Translations under genes and position numbers: made by a program | Source of the DNA: Cristatella mucedo | Taxonomy: Eukaryota; Bryozoa; Phylactolaemata; Cristatellidae | DNA: 64,000 bases | Direction: 5' to 3' | Assembly (NCBI GenBank): GCA_009760855.2 | Contig: WPIO01000123.1 | Span: 932,001 to 996,000 of the forward strand | Notes under the pieces: generated by a model | Told to the model about the DNA's origin: nothing | Seen by the model: the letters and a program-made list of their open reading frames with translations, nothing else | Database searches by the model: none | Part shown: piece after piece, positions 1 to 8,590 of the stretch | How positions within the stretch are numbered: the first letter of the stretch is position 1 | How the letters are laid out: each line of letters begins with the position of its first letter

Positions 1-228
1 CAAATTTCTGATTAACTCTATAATTGCCCATAACTAGTAAATAGGCCGCGAGTCACAGTAGATTGTCGTCCATCAATACGGTCAACATGATTTCAGCTCT
101 CGAAAGGTACATCACCATAATAGCTAGTCTGTAGCTCCCTGGCCACTGATCGTTGCCAGCTGACCTCTGCTCTCACTTCCGCTGGCCACTGCCGGACAAC
201 AATTTCACTGTTTACATTATTAGTCTTT
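1..228. repeat. Dispersed repeat D, copy 1
   Basis: This stretch aligns by eye with 5961-6183: both contain the shared words ATAATTGCCCATAACT, GGTCAACATG and CTCCCTGGCC, and both end near ATTAGTCTTT. The second copy continues directly into repeat E. In this copy, E is separated from D by about 780 bases (229-1011). It probably continues left of the window. No coding potential was recognised, and the repeat class is unknown. Confidence 0.6.
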
Positions 229-1011
229 TAGTAGTAACTGGCCAAGAGATGTGTGCAGAACTGGCATCAGAATCGATATGACATACGACCATCCTAATAA
301 AGGAGGACTTGGTACCGTAGCATGAGAGATTATTGTTGCTAATAGCAACTTGCTGTTTAAGCATCTTTAGAAATCAGATTAAAAAGTCGGCCTTGGGCTA
401 CAGCCACCAGTTTGAAATTAGAGAAGGAACGTGAGACAGTGGGAACTCATATTAGTCAAAATTGGTCAAGGTCTTGAAATATGGTGAAGCCTGTCGGATG
501 TGCATCAGGAACGGTCGAGCAGATTTTCAATTGTAGTAAAGTCAGAAGGTCGAAGCAAATAGTTCAAGAGTGTCAACCAGAGTCATGTAAACTCTTAATA
601 GGAATGTCTAACAAGTTGAGCTGTGCCTTTGTATGCCAACTACGATACAGGCAAACACGTGCTTCACCACCTTATCGATTATTACCTACAATAAATTACT
701 TACATACCTGACGTATGATAATCACGTAAAGGTTTTAAGTAAGATGCCGTTTTAAAATCATGAATCAGGCGACACTCAAGTAGGTAACTAGCATGCTTAG
801 GCCAGCTTGCTACAGTGAACATGAAACTAACGGTCACCTATTTCAAGCACGAGTGCCATGTAACTTGCAATACATCATGTACCTGTATAATAAAAAGCCT
901 TACCGAAAGAAGAAGAAAAACAAGACTAGTTCTAGTGGGTTAAGAGACTGCCTACTGCATAAGTTGGCCTTGAGCTTGCCCCTCAAGGATGACATTATAT
1001 TGCAGTTAACT
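229..1011. other. Unassigned DNA splitting the D/E repeat
   Basis: These bases separate repeat D from repeat E here, whereas the other copy at 5961-6690 runs from D into E without a gap. The segment is therefore either an insertion in this copy or sequence lost from the other. The short open frames inside it show no recognisable domain. No terminal repeats or target-site duplication were seen. Confidence 0.4.
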
Positions 1012-1180
1012 ACCTTCTCAAGCAGGCAAGTCTTCACTTTGTATCCATACCAACTGAAAGCTCGATCCTCACAGAATTTAGATATAGCGAGAGTGGCATT
1101 GATGCGATGGATGCTAACGAGTGGATCGGTTGAGAGGCCACGTCTGAGCAGCAAACTTGGAAAAGGTAAGCTGGTGCAAG
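1012..1180. repeat. Dispersed repeat E, copy 1 (uninterrupted)
   Basis: This copy matches 6184-6235 joined to 6571-6690, and also about 23455-23550. Shared words include CTTCACTTTGT, AAAGCTCGATCC, GAGTGGATCGGTTGAGAG and CAAACTTGGAAA. It has no LINE insertion at the position where the 6.2-kb copy is interrupted, so it works as an empty-site reference. Confidence 0.65.
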
Positions 1181-1675
1181 GATATGAAGCCGCATGTAAG
1201 ACCGATTAGCAGTTTTGAAATCGATTTGATGCTTCATAGAGCCAGTAAAACTGAAGCAGAATTAGAACAACGTTGCAAACTGGCTGTTGGCGGAAGTCCG
1301 AACAAGTATGTGTTTTGAAATAGTTGATAATTAACTGCACAGATCTGAATTCCTAGCTAAATGGAACAGCAATAATGTACACCGGATATCGGCCTAAAAC
1401 AAGACCTGTTGCAGTGTGATTAGAGCTTAGACTAGGGAAGTAGGTGACTAACGGCAATCGTGTTGACCGTTGTGCACAGCCACGACCATACCTGCATATA
1501 CCAGCAATTCGGTCATATGTAGGCGGTCACGGTCGGATGCCGACGACTTACCTGCTACGGTTGAGGGCACCGGTGCCTGTGCTGTGGGATCAGGTGCTAA
1601 AGGAGCCACATTTTTAGCTGCTGTAGGCAATGTAGCTCCTCCTTCAGGGGCTCTTTGATTTATAATAATGAATAT
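1181..1675. other. Unassigned intergenic DNA
   Basis: No repeat family or protein domain was recognised. An open frame on the minus strand (1448-1687) encodes an alanine- and proline-rich peptide without a recognisable motif. A plus-strand frame overlaps it. Neither is called as a gene. Confidence 0.4.
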
Positions 1676-2075
1676 TCTGACAGTCATAATCTGGCTTCTA
1701 TACCAAGCCGTCAGTTCAATATGTGCTCATTAAAAATCTCAGCCAGAAAATCGAACCGTTCAAGAAATACTTTTATATGTCTTACCTGTGTCACTATTAT
1801 CTACATACAATTTAAACCTGCACATTGCATGCTGGCCAGGTCATAAATCATGCAATAATCTCCTTCATTCACAATCATAAATGCCCTGATCCCATGCCTT
1901 AGCTTATCATGGCTATTTTATAAGCAGCTCTCAGTTATAACCCTGTGGCCAAGCTCCTAGTTCATTTCGCAGCTTATGCATTAAAAGTACGATACCTGAT
2001 GCCGGATAGTATCTGGGCAAAAATTGACCCTTCAAGGCAGTAACCATTATTCAGTCGCGTATTCCTCGTACAGGC
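1676..2075 (+). repeat. Diverged relative of part of the 4.36-kb array unit
   Basis: This segment aligns, with scattered substitutions and indels, with 30089-30485 in the first array unit. Examples are TACCAAGCC, GCTCTCAGTTAT, GTGGCCAAGCT, ATCTGGGCAAA and GGCAGTAACCATTATTCAGT. It lies about 25 kb left of the array. About 330 bases further right, another part of the same unit follows (2405-3180). The two pieces are in a different relative order from the array unit. Confidence 0.65.
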
Positions 2076-2404
2076 AAACACGTAGCTATATTACGCCTTG
2101 GCGGCGGCTAGTCGAAGGGCAGCATCGCTCAGCGCTCGCTATGCGGCAGTGCATAGACCAGCCGAGGCACGACGGGTGCTGCATTCGACTCGTGAAGTCA
2201 ACCATTGAAGCTGCTGCGGGGCACTGGAAGCGCACCGCTACGATAACTTACCACTAAACTGAGGCAGTGTTGTCCACTGGTCGATCAGGATCGAGGTCAC
2301 ACAGAACAAGATCGTGAGATAAGTAGCGAAGTTAAGCATTGCTCGTGGAGATGTCGTGCCGCTCGGGCGCTGCTGTTGCTTCACGGGAGATAGCTCTCCG
2401 GGCC
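2076..2404. other. Unassigned DNA between two unit-related segments
   Basis: This moderately GC-rich stretch has short open frames only. It separates the piece related to 30.1-30.5 kb from the piece related to 29.06-30.07 kb. No homology to the array unit or to other repeats here was noticed. Confidence 0.35.
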
Positions 2405-4000
2405 GCAGAGGCTCTTTTTGCCAGGTGTCGAGGTGTGGCTCGAGAAGTGCTATTTATAATAGCAATCATAATAATGTTATTACATTTGATAAAGCGCCCT
2501 CAGAGAACTCAATCTCTTTCTAGGCAAGTTACACTTGCTGCAAAGGTAGCACGATCTAATGATTGGTGCTAGCCAGCTCACTAAACAACAAGAATGACAA
2601 GGTTTGGGGCGAAATTCACAGGATCAGTGGGCAAGTGTTGTTAGTGGCAGCATGCACAGTATCGGAGCACATAAGCACATGCTGTGCCATAGGCTGGGGT
2701 ATGCATTCTCTATTGCGATCTCAACACACATACAAGACCGATCAAAGGAGCTCACGAAATGCTGGGATAAATAGGTGGGTGTTTTCGTGATCGACACAGC
2801 CGTTAGCACTACCAACGACAAAGGCTTCAGGCTTCCGGATGGGCGACTTGAGTGAAATGCGTCTCAGCAATGGAGGAGGCCTCCAACATTTCTAACTATC
2901 GCCAACTTCACCCCTGAGAAATGTCGCTCAGACTGCAAGCTCGGCAAACACCGCACGAAGGCACCAGAATCGCATGACATTCGCAGCCTTCCCGAAGGCA
3001 AAACAGCTGTATATCTGGGCACCCTGCCGGACCAGGGCTACCCCGGGGTGGACACCGAGAAGGCGTGGCTGACAGTCTTGAGATACATCAGTGCCCTGCA
3101 CACCTCTCCCTCAGGAAAAAGCTTGCCATCTTGCAGACGCTCTTAATACCCAGACTCGATTGTCTATGCAGGGGATGGTGACAGCCGGGCTGCTTTCGCC
3201 AACACACATATGCCGATATGCAAACACACATATGCTGATATGGATCCGAGCAGGTGCTGCCCCCCCCCCCAAACACTTGTCTAATTCCTATTTGCTCGGG
3301 GGGGACAGCAGGCAGGCTGAATATGGTGCCACTATATCCAGCCGGCCAGCTTAAGGGGACAATGCATGGTGCATGCAGGCTGCACAGGCTACCCTGATGC
3401 ACTTCTCTCATCACTCCACCGTCACGATGGCAGCACGATTCTGGCAAGACCTGGCAACCAGGGCGATGGGTACCACGGCGGCTCTGATCACTGAAGAGAG
3501 GTGCTCAATGTTCCTCAGCAGTGGTCAGCACAACGACGTACCCACTGGGAGTCTTGATGGCTCCAGATCACTCAGCCGATGCTAGGAAGTGCCTAAGGAA
3601 GAGAGGTGCACCGTTAGTCTTAGACCTAGCCACTTCTGGACCAGCCTTTCGAGTGTCTTTCGAGGCCTGGCACTTTGTTCACAGAGCCGGCCTGAACCTG
3701 CTTCCGGAAAGAACCACGAGCAGCTACTTCCACTCATCAGAGTCAAAAGCATGCCATCTCTACCGCCAGAAAAAGGAGCTGAGGCCCTACACACTTTCTA
3801 ACTGCCATCTGATTATGCTGGCCGTCCAGGCCAGACACGATATGATCCTTAACTGTGTCTACGATGCCTCTATGTACGAATGCCCCGTGAACAACAGCTC
3901 CTTGCACCCGTCCGGCATCGTCAACGATGGGTCAACCGCAACTTGTTTTGTTTCACTGCAAGCCTCATTTTGAGATATTTTTCACGACATCCTGTTTACT
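2405..4000 (+). pseudogene. R2-superclade-like LINE reverse transcriptase remnant (3' half)
   Basis: From 2405 to about 3180 the sequence parallels array unit positions 29063-30070, including the same LINE B insertion, but it lacks the segment carrying RT motifs A and B (about 29500-29766). Beyond that it carries material absent from the array unit. A frame ending at 3973 holds EAWHFVHRAGLNLLPER followed by Cys/His-spaced residues and ARHDMI. This resembles the C-terminal CCHC-like region of R2/NeSL-type LINEs, with some metal ligands replaced (the second Cys position reads Tyr). Several frames are used and stops are frequent, so it is dead. The exact clade is an inference. Confidence 0.6.
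2461..2785 (-). mobile_element. LINE B 3' tail inserted in the R2-like remnant
   Basis: Reading right to left, this is the 3' untranslated end of LINE family B. It contains the paired words TTTGATAAAGCGCCCTCAGA and CTCTTTCTAGG, and it ends in an AT-rich triplet tract. The same family end occurs at 6236-6570 (+), near 7.6 kb (-), near 15.9 kb (+) and in every array unit. R2-like sequence resumes near CGTGATCGACACAGCCG. The insertion point is the same as in the array units, so both descend from one insertion event. Confidence 0.7.
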
Positions 4001-4765
4001 GACAGTAGCAATGTCCTCTTGTTTTCGTTCTTCCTTATGCCCTGGCTGGTAACTGCACAGTGATTACTTTTTCCACACACCACAAAATCAATACCCTGCA
4101 CCCTGCCTAATTGGTTGCTGAGTTGTAAAGGCTCACAGCCGAGATACTATGGAAATGTGCAAAGTCATTCGATTATGTTTGATCTGTGCATGCTGCATGC
4201 CTGCAGTAACGAGTTGGACGAGCCGGTTGCTGCACGACTTTAATCCTGGACAAAACAGATGGCTCCCAGTACGGCACCTAAAGGCTTGCTTTGTCACGAT
4301 TTGGTACCAACCAAACACCCATATACTTCACTCGATCGATACCGAACGGTCGCAAGAATTATCCCTGTCTATTCGCTTCATGAATAGCTAAAACCAGAAT
4401 GCTGCCGATAAGACTAAGATTGATTAAATGGATGGCACCCTGGTTTCGTCCAGGAGAAACAGAAGTCCCGACCTGTGGCATACGTAAAGCACCTGGATAA
4501 AGGTCAAGTTGTCTTAGGTCGCAGTAAAATGAGTTAAAATAACTCAAAGAGTAATCGATAAAAAAAGCCCTTAAGTAATGAGACAAGACCTTGTAAAGTG
4601 AACTTCTTTCCTGACTTGCGTTGCTAAATCTCGTGCGAAGCACCTATACTAAAAGAAAAGCACGGTTTAAGGTAGGAAAAAGAGTAGCATGATGCTGAGC
4701 TCCACCTGTCCTTCGTGATCCTAGTCAGAAGTAGGCATGAAGGACTGCCGAAGCAGAAAAGATAG
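4001..4765. other. Unassigned DNA
   Basis: No domain or repeat was recognised. A minus-strand open frame (4359-4643, 94 codons) and a plus-strand one (4149-4391) show no motif and no conserved pattern. The first part may be the untranslated end of the R2-like remnant. Confidence 0.35.
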
Positions 4766-4960
4766 CAACCAACAAGCCACATAGACGGCAGGCCTGTGGT
4801 CCAACTGGCTGTACAGCCGGATGGGCTGCCACATTATTGGTCAGGAATCCTGCAGGAGAAGGGCTACCTGATGCCGCCAATCACCAAGAAAGAAGCTGAA
4901 GACCACATTGCACAACTAGCTCAGCATCTAGCTGGTAAGCCGAAGTACTCCCTCGTACAG
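4766..4960 (+). CDS. Candidate internal exon of an unrecognised host gene
   Basis: An open segment of exactly 65 codons begins right after GAAAAGATAG, an AG acceptor, and ends in GTACAG before GTTAGA, a plausible donor. The upstream in-frame stop TAG coincides with the acceptor. The encoded peptide has balanced composition and a charged helical middle (KKEAEDHIAQLAQHLAG) after a motif-like GLPHYWSGILQEKGY. It does not resemble any LINE, LTR or satellite sequence in the window. I do not recognise the family. It could be chance coding, because no neighbouring exon was found. Confidence 0.35.
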
Positions 4961-5199
4961 GTTAGACATATGTGAGGACCTGGTTCTCAATTCTTCCAAA
5001 AGTGGCTAGCAAAATAATACTAATAATAATATTAATAATACTACTATGTTTATACAGTGTCTTGGAAAATTTACTCTCTTTCTATGAGCTTTACAGATGC
5101 TGTTTACAAAGCATTACCACATGGTTGGTTTTAAAATCCACTAGTCGCAGGCACATGTAAGTGTAAGTGTATGCAGGCACATGCACACAAAAGACAAAT
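4961..5199. other. AT-rich unassigned DNA with short triplet microsatellite
   Basis: This stretch contains an AT-rich AATAAT/ATT tract at about 5012-5045. If the exon at 4766-4960 is real, it would be intronic. No other feature was seen. Confidence 0.4.
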
Positions 5200-5715
5200 C
5201 TCAAAGACCCGCCAACTGATGTAATTAAAATTATCATTTTTAACTTATTTTTACATGTCGTCATATCAGGGGACGTTTCGACGTGTTTCGGTAGTGAGTT
5301 CGAGGCTTTGGGAGCACGGGAGCTGAAGGCACCGTCTCCAGCAGTTTTTAGGTTAGTACGAGGTATGCCGAACGATTCGATTAAAACAGCAAAGCGAAAG
5401 ATTCTATGCCTGGTGGGGGAGTATTTCTGACCGATAGGCTGAAGCCCGATAACTAAGCAACCTGAAGGTGAGTAACAAATCCTTAAAGTCGATGCATCGC
5501 TTCATTGGGATCCAGTGAAGGTCGGCGAGAAGTGGTGAGATGTGGCAACTGGGATGCAGACGAGCCTAGCTGCAGAGTTTTGCACCAACTGTAGCCGCTT
5601 TATTGCAAAGGCCAGTAGTTTAGCAAGCAGTGAATTTCGGAAGTGTTAAAAGGGTGTCATAAATGCATGCCATATAATAGATGTGGTATCCCTGTCTAAA
5701 CCAACTCGAATTTTA
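5200..5715 (-). pseudogene. LINE B reverse transcriptase C-terminal fragment
   Basis: This segment is the diverged counterpart of 7840-8370. Shared words include GGTCGGCGAGAAGTGG, GCTGCAGAGTTTTGCAC and GTGGTATCC. In LINE B the minus strand encodes the region after the RT catalytic core (the LHWLPV..IDFKVLSLT part) and the AWNSLP-type end. This copy is 5'- and 3'-truncated and has stops in every frame. It carries no terminal 3' tail. Confidence 0.65.
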
Positions 5716-5960
5716 GCAATATTATGTAGCTAAAAGTAGGCCAAGTCGGTATGCTCTTCGGTAGCCGTCAGTCACACTCGTCGGGCGACAGTACCCCACA
5801 AAAAACGACTCATGAGCTATTTGCAGGCAGAGGAGAACCAGAATAACTTCACAATGCATACATATCTCGTCGTTTCACTCGGTGGTCGTGGCATTGCTTA
5901 TGCTCAGCCGCGGTCTTTCGATGAGTCATCGACAATTCTTTTTTTCGTTATTTGACATTT
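5716..5960. other. Unassigned DNA
   Basis: No domain, repeat or RNA gene was recognised between the LINE B fragment and repeat D copy 2. Confidence 0.35.
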
Positions 5961-6690
5961 CAAATTTCGGAGTAACTCGATAATTGCCCATAACTGGTAA
6001 GTAGGTGGGGCATCACAGCAGAGTTTCGCTCATGAATCGGGTCAACATGCTCTCGGCTGTCAAGAGCCACCATCCCAAGAAGCAGCTTTTCTGTCACTCC
6101 CTGGCCGCTGATCATACTCATGCCCTCACTACCGTTGGCCACTCCACGACAAAAACAGTCACTTTTATTATTATTAGTCTTTGGAGACCTTCTTAAGCTG
6201 ACAAATCTTCACTTTGTGTCCGTACTAACTGTAAGCAGCCTGGAACTCCCTCCCGACCTGCATCAAAACATCCCCTGACCTGACCACATTTAAAAGAAAT
6301 TTAAAAACACACCTATTTAGGACAGCCTTTAGTGGGTCCCTGTGATTCGTCCTTGTTGTGCTTATGCGTGCTGACACTGTGCATGCTGCCACTAACCACA
6401 TTTGCATGCTGACCCTGTGCATGTCACCCCTAACCATACTGTTCAATTGTTTGTTTTTCAAGCATGATTTTACTTACTATTCTATTGCGTATCACTTTGC
6501 AGCAAATGTAAAGCGGCTAGAAAGAGATTAAGTTCTCTGAGGGCGCTTTATCAAGTGCAATATTATTATTAAGCTCGATCCCTACAAGATTTAGAAACAG
6601 CGACAGTGGCATCGACGCAACTGGATGCTGACGAGTGGATCGGTTGAGAGCCCACTTATGAACAACAAACTTGGAAATGGCAGGCTGTAC
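5961..6690. repeat. Dispersed repeat D/E, copy 2, interrupted by LINE B
   Basis: D (5961-6183) runs straight into E (6184-6235 and 6571-6690). Compared with the copies at 1-228 and 1012-1180, only the LINE B tail at 6236-6570 is extra. D and E are therefore probably one longer dispersed repeat that is split in the first copy. No protein is encoded. Confidence 0.6.
6236..6570 (+). mobile_element. LINE B 3' end, short 5'-truncated insertion
   Basis: The segment begins inside the ORF2 end: AWNSLPTCIKTSPDLTTF is readable from about 6238, which is the typical C-terminus of CR1/Jockey-group LINEs. It continues through the 3' untranslated region with GTAAAGCGGCTAGAAAGAG and ends in ATTATTATT. AAG flanks both ends (6233-6235 and 6571-6573), compatible with a 3-base target duplication or chance. 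Uninterrupted copies of the host repeat at 1012-1180 and about 23.46-23.55 kb mark the empty site. Strong 5' truncation is usual for target-primed reverse transcription. Confidence 0.8.
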
Positions 6691-6694
6691 AATT

Positions 6695-6775
6695 CTTTCT
6701 TACTTGCTCTCTTGCTCACTTGCTCTCTTACTCGATCTCTCTCCTCTCTCTCTCACTATTTCTGGATCTTTTATT
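6695..6775. repeat. Pyrimidine-rich simple repeat
   Basis: The strand is almost entirely C and T, built from words such as CTTGCTCTCTTACTCGATCT and CTCTCTCTCTC. It lies between repeat E and the TRADD-like exon. A tract of this kind could be a degenerate CT microsatellite. Confidence 0.7.
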
Positions 6776-6782
6776 CTCATAG

Positions 6783-7364
6783 CTAACTTAGGACTCCTAA
6801 AAACTTAGACTGATCGGAAATAAACAGCCTACAAGCAACCCAACTATAAAGTTTCGGTCGCGATCTGCATCCATCTTTGTCCAACGTGCTCATGGTACCA
6901 TTGTAAGGAGTCGTCTTAATGGCAACAGTTGGCAGACCTGCCTGCAGGTCTTCAGCCTCGTTACGGCATCGCCCAAAGTCCTTCTCGTCGACGTACACTC
7001 GCAGATGAATGAAAGCTGCTTCAAACTTGGCAAGCACGTGACCGGTGACAAGTGCTTGCTCCATCACCACTACCAGCTGTCCACTGTCGTATAGCTGTCG
7101 CAGCCGGCTAAGAGCTGGCAGAGGGAACACTTGCAGCTCCACTATGATGCTTCCATTCCGAAATTCGTTGCCAAAAATGAGGCCTTTCAGTTCTTGAAAT
7201 CTATTAAGCACCCTCGTGACAGCATCGGGGTCTTTCAAGCAGGGGTCAAAGAACTTGGGTGCAATGTCGAGGAACACTTTTTGTGACAATGCGTCCAGCT
7301 CCACGCTTGCGATTCTGCAATGCACATCTAGCCAACCTGAAGCCATCACACATATTAGGAGCAT
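6783..7364 (-). CDS. Candidate exon encoding a TRADD-like N-terminal domain
   Basis: This 193-codon open frame on the minus strand is the most gene-like one in the window. Residues about 13-140 have the look of the TRADD-like N-terminal domain found in many invertebrate death-pathway and NLR-like proteins. Visible parts are GSIIVELQVFPLPALSRL (71-88), LYDSGQL (91-97), ALVTGHVL (104-111) and LRVYVDEKDFGRCRNEAEDL (121-140). The domain likely mediates protein contacts in innate immune or apoptotic signalling. A likely acceptor (GGCTTCAG before GTTGG) starts the exon at 7336, and a possible donor (GGCAG before GTCTG) ends it at 6938. That gives 399 bases and means the annotated ATG is probably intronic. 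The frame shows no internal stop. No partner exon was found, so it may be a stranded pseudo-exon. The family call rests on pattern memory. Confidence 0.5.
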   Translation of the reverse strand: MLLICVMASGWLDVHCRIASVELDALSQKVFLDIAPKFFDPCLKDPDAVTRVLNRFQELKGLIFGNEFRNGSIIVELQVFPLPALSRLRQLYDSGQLVVVMEQALVTGHVLAKFEAAFIHLRVYVDEKDFGRCRNEAEDLQAGLPTVAIKTTPYNGTMSTLDKDGCRSRPKLYSWVACRLFISDQSKFLGVLS

Positions 7365-7366
7365 GG

Positions 7367-7456
7367 CCCATGTGATTTGTCATTTGGGTATTGACATAGG
7401 TCCATGTGATTCTTTATTTGTGTACTGACACTATGCATGCTGCCACTGACCATTAT
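7367..7456 (+). mobile_element. LINE B untranslated-region scrap with internal duplication
   Basis: CCATGTGATTTGTCATTTGG and TCCATGTGATTCTTTATTTG are two diverged copies of one short segment, followed by GACACTATGCATGCTGCCAC. The same words occur in the LINE B tails at 6330-6400 and 15750-15790. Neither terminus is preserved. Confidence 0.5.
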
Positions 7457-7559
7457 GTAATGTATAAATGTAATGTATCTCCGTCTGTTACTCCACAAAG
7501 ATATAAAGACCGTGTGGGTGTTACACAGGAGAGTTTTGTAAAGGGCATTAACAGCCTAT

Positions 7560-8377
7560 AATAATATTATTAACAATTTACTTGATAAAGTGACCTCAGA
7601 GAACTTAATTTTTTTCTTGGCGCTTTACATTTGCCGCAAAGGGAAATGCAATTAAATGGTAAGTAAGATCGTGCTTATAAAACAAACCAAATGAATAACA
7701 TGGTTAGGGGTGACGTGCACAGGGTCAGCATGCAAATGTGGTTAGTGGCAGCATGCACAGTGTCAGCATGCTTAAGCACATCAAGGACAAATCACAGGGA
7801 CCTACTAAATACTGTCCAAAATAGGTGTTTTTAAGTTCCTTTTAATGTGGTCAGGTCAGGGATGTTCTGACGCAGGTCGGGAGAGAGTTCCATGCTTTGG
7901 GAGCATACGAACTAAATGCATGGTCTCCAAAAGATTTAAGGTTTGTACGAGGTATTTCTAGACTATTGGATTCCTAAAAGCGGGTGGTACGATGCTTGGC
8001 CTGATGTGGGAGTATGTCGGAGAGATAGGCTGCAGCCATAGAACTAAGGGACCTAAAAGTGAGCGACAAAACCTTGAAGTCAATCGGTTGGTTGACTGGT
8101 AGCCAGTGCAGGTCGGCGAGAAGGGACCTAAAAGTGAGCGACAAAACCTTGAAGTCAATCGGTTGGTTGACTGGTAGCCAGTGCAGGTCGGCGAGAAGTG
8201 GAGTAATGTGGCAAGTGCGACGCTTACGACAGACAAGCCTGGCTGCAGAGTTTTGCACTAGCTGCAATCGCCTGATCACACATGCTGTTAGGCCAGTAAG
8301 CAGTGATTTGCAGAAGTCGAGATAAGATTTCACAAATGTACGGACCAACTTAGACGTGGTATCCTTATCTAAACAAG
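7560..8377 (-). pseudogene. LINE B 3' fragment (ORF2 C-terminus plus tail) nested in LINE A
   Basis: Reading right to left, the minus strand encodes SYLDFCKSLLTGL, VIRRLQLVQNSAARLV and LLADLHWLPVNQPIDFKVLS, the region C-terminal to the reverse transcriptase core in CR1/Jockey-group LINEs. Next come the AWNSLP-like end and the family 3' tail near 7600 (TTTACTTGATAAAGTGACC). The catalytic RT motifs are missing because of 5' truncation. An exact 75-base duplication lies inside. Frames change several times, so it is non-functional. Confidence 0.75.
8048..8197 (-). repeat. Exact in-frame 75-bp tandem duplication inside LINE B
   Basis: Positions 8048-8122 and 8123-8197 are identical, beginning GGGACCTAAAAGTGAGCGAC. 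Because 75 is divisible by three, the encoded peptide repeats without a frame change: LLADLHWLPVNQPIDFKVLS plus five more residues, twice. Other LINE B copies in the window have one copy, so this is a local event after insertion or an assembly duplication. Confidence 0.9.
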
Positions 8378-8590
8378 CCCGAAACGTCTTTCGGTATGCA
8401 TTCCGCAGCCAACTGACTTCTACTCACGCAACACAAAGAAAGTGGGAACCATAGCAGAGTCAGGTGAATAGTGGAGATAGTGAGTAGCAAAAAATTAACA
8501 GCTCAGGAACGCTGAAATGATGAACCACAGTCGGCAGCAGGAGAGTAATTGTCGTTGCATAGGAATCGTGAAAGTGAGGTTATCGACTCG

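Larger units (their letters stand above)
7457..8590 (-). mobile_element. LINE A 3' untranslated region, split by a LINE B insertion
   Basis: The outer parts (7457-7559 and 8378-8590) match the LINE A tail seen on the plus strand at about 14790-15060. Shared words include ATGTATCTCCGTCTGT, CAGGAGAGTTTTGTA, TCGGTATGCATTC and CAAAGAAAGTGGGAACCATAG. The related copy at 20025-20345 is continuous across the junction (CACAGCCTAAGCGGCTTTCGG), whereas here LINE B lies between CAGCCTA and CTTTCGG. Confidence 0.65.

Noticed and set aside
1448-1687. Alanine/proline-rich minus-strand frame as a gene
   Set aside because: Low-complexity composition, an overlapping frame on the other strand, and no motif or splice context.
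3255-3275. Homopolymer C runs near 3.26 and 13.59 kb as functional G-rich elements
   Set aside because: Single short runs without the spaced pattern expected of a quadruplex motif.
4359-4643. Minus-strand 94-codon frame as a gene
   Set aside because: No domain, no splice signals judged convincing and no similarity to anything else in the window.
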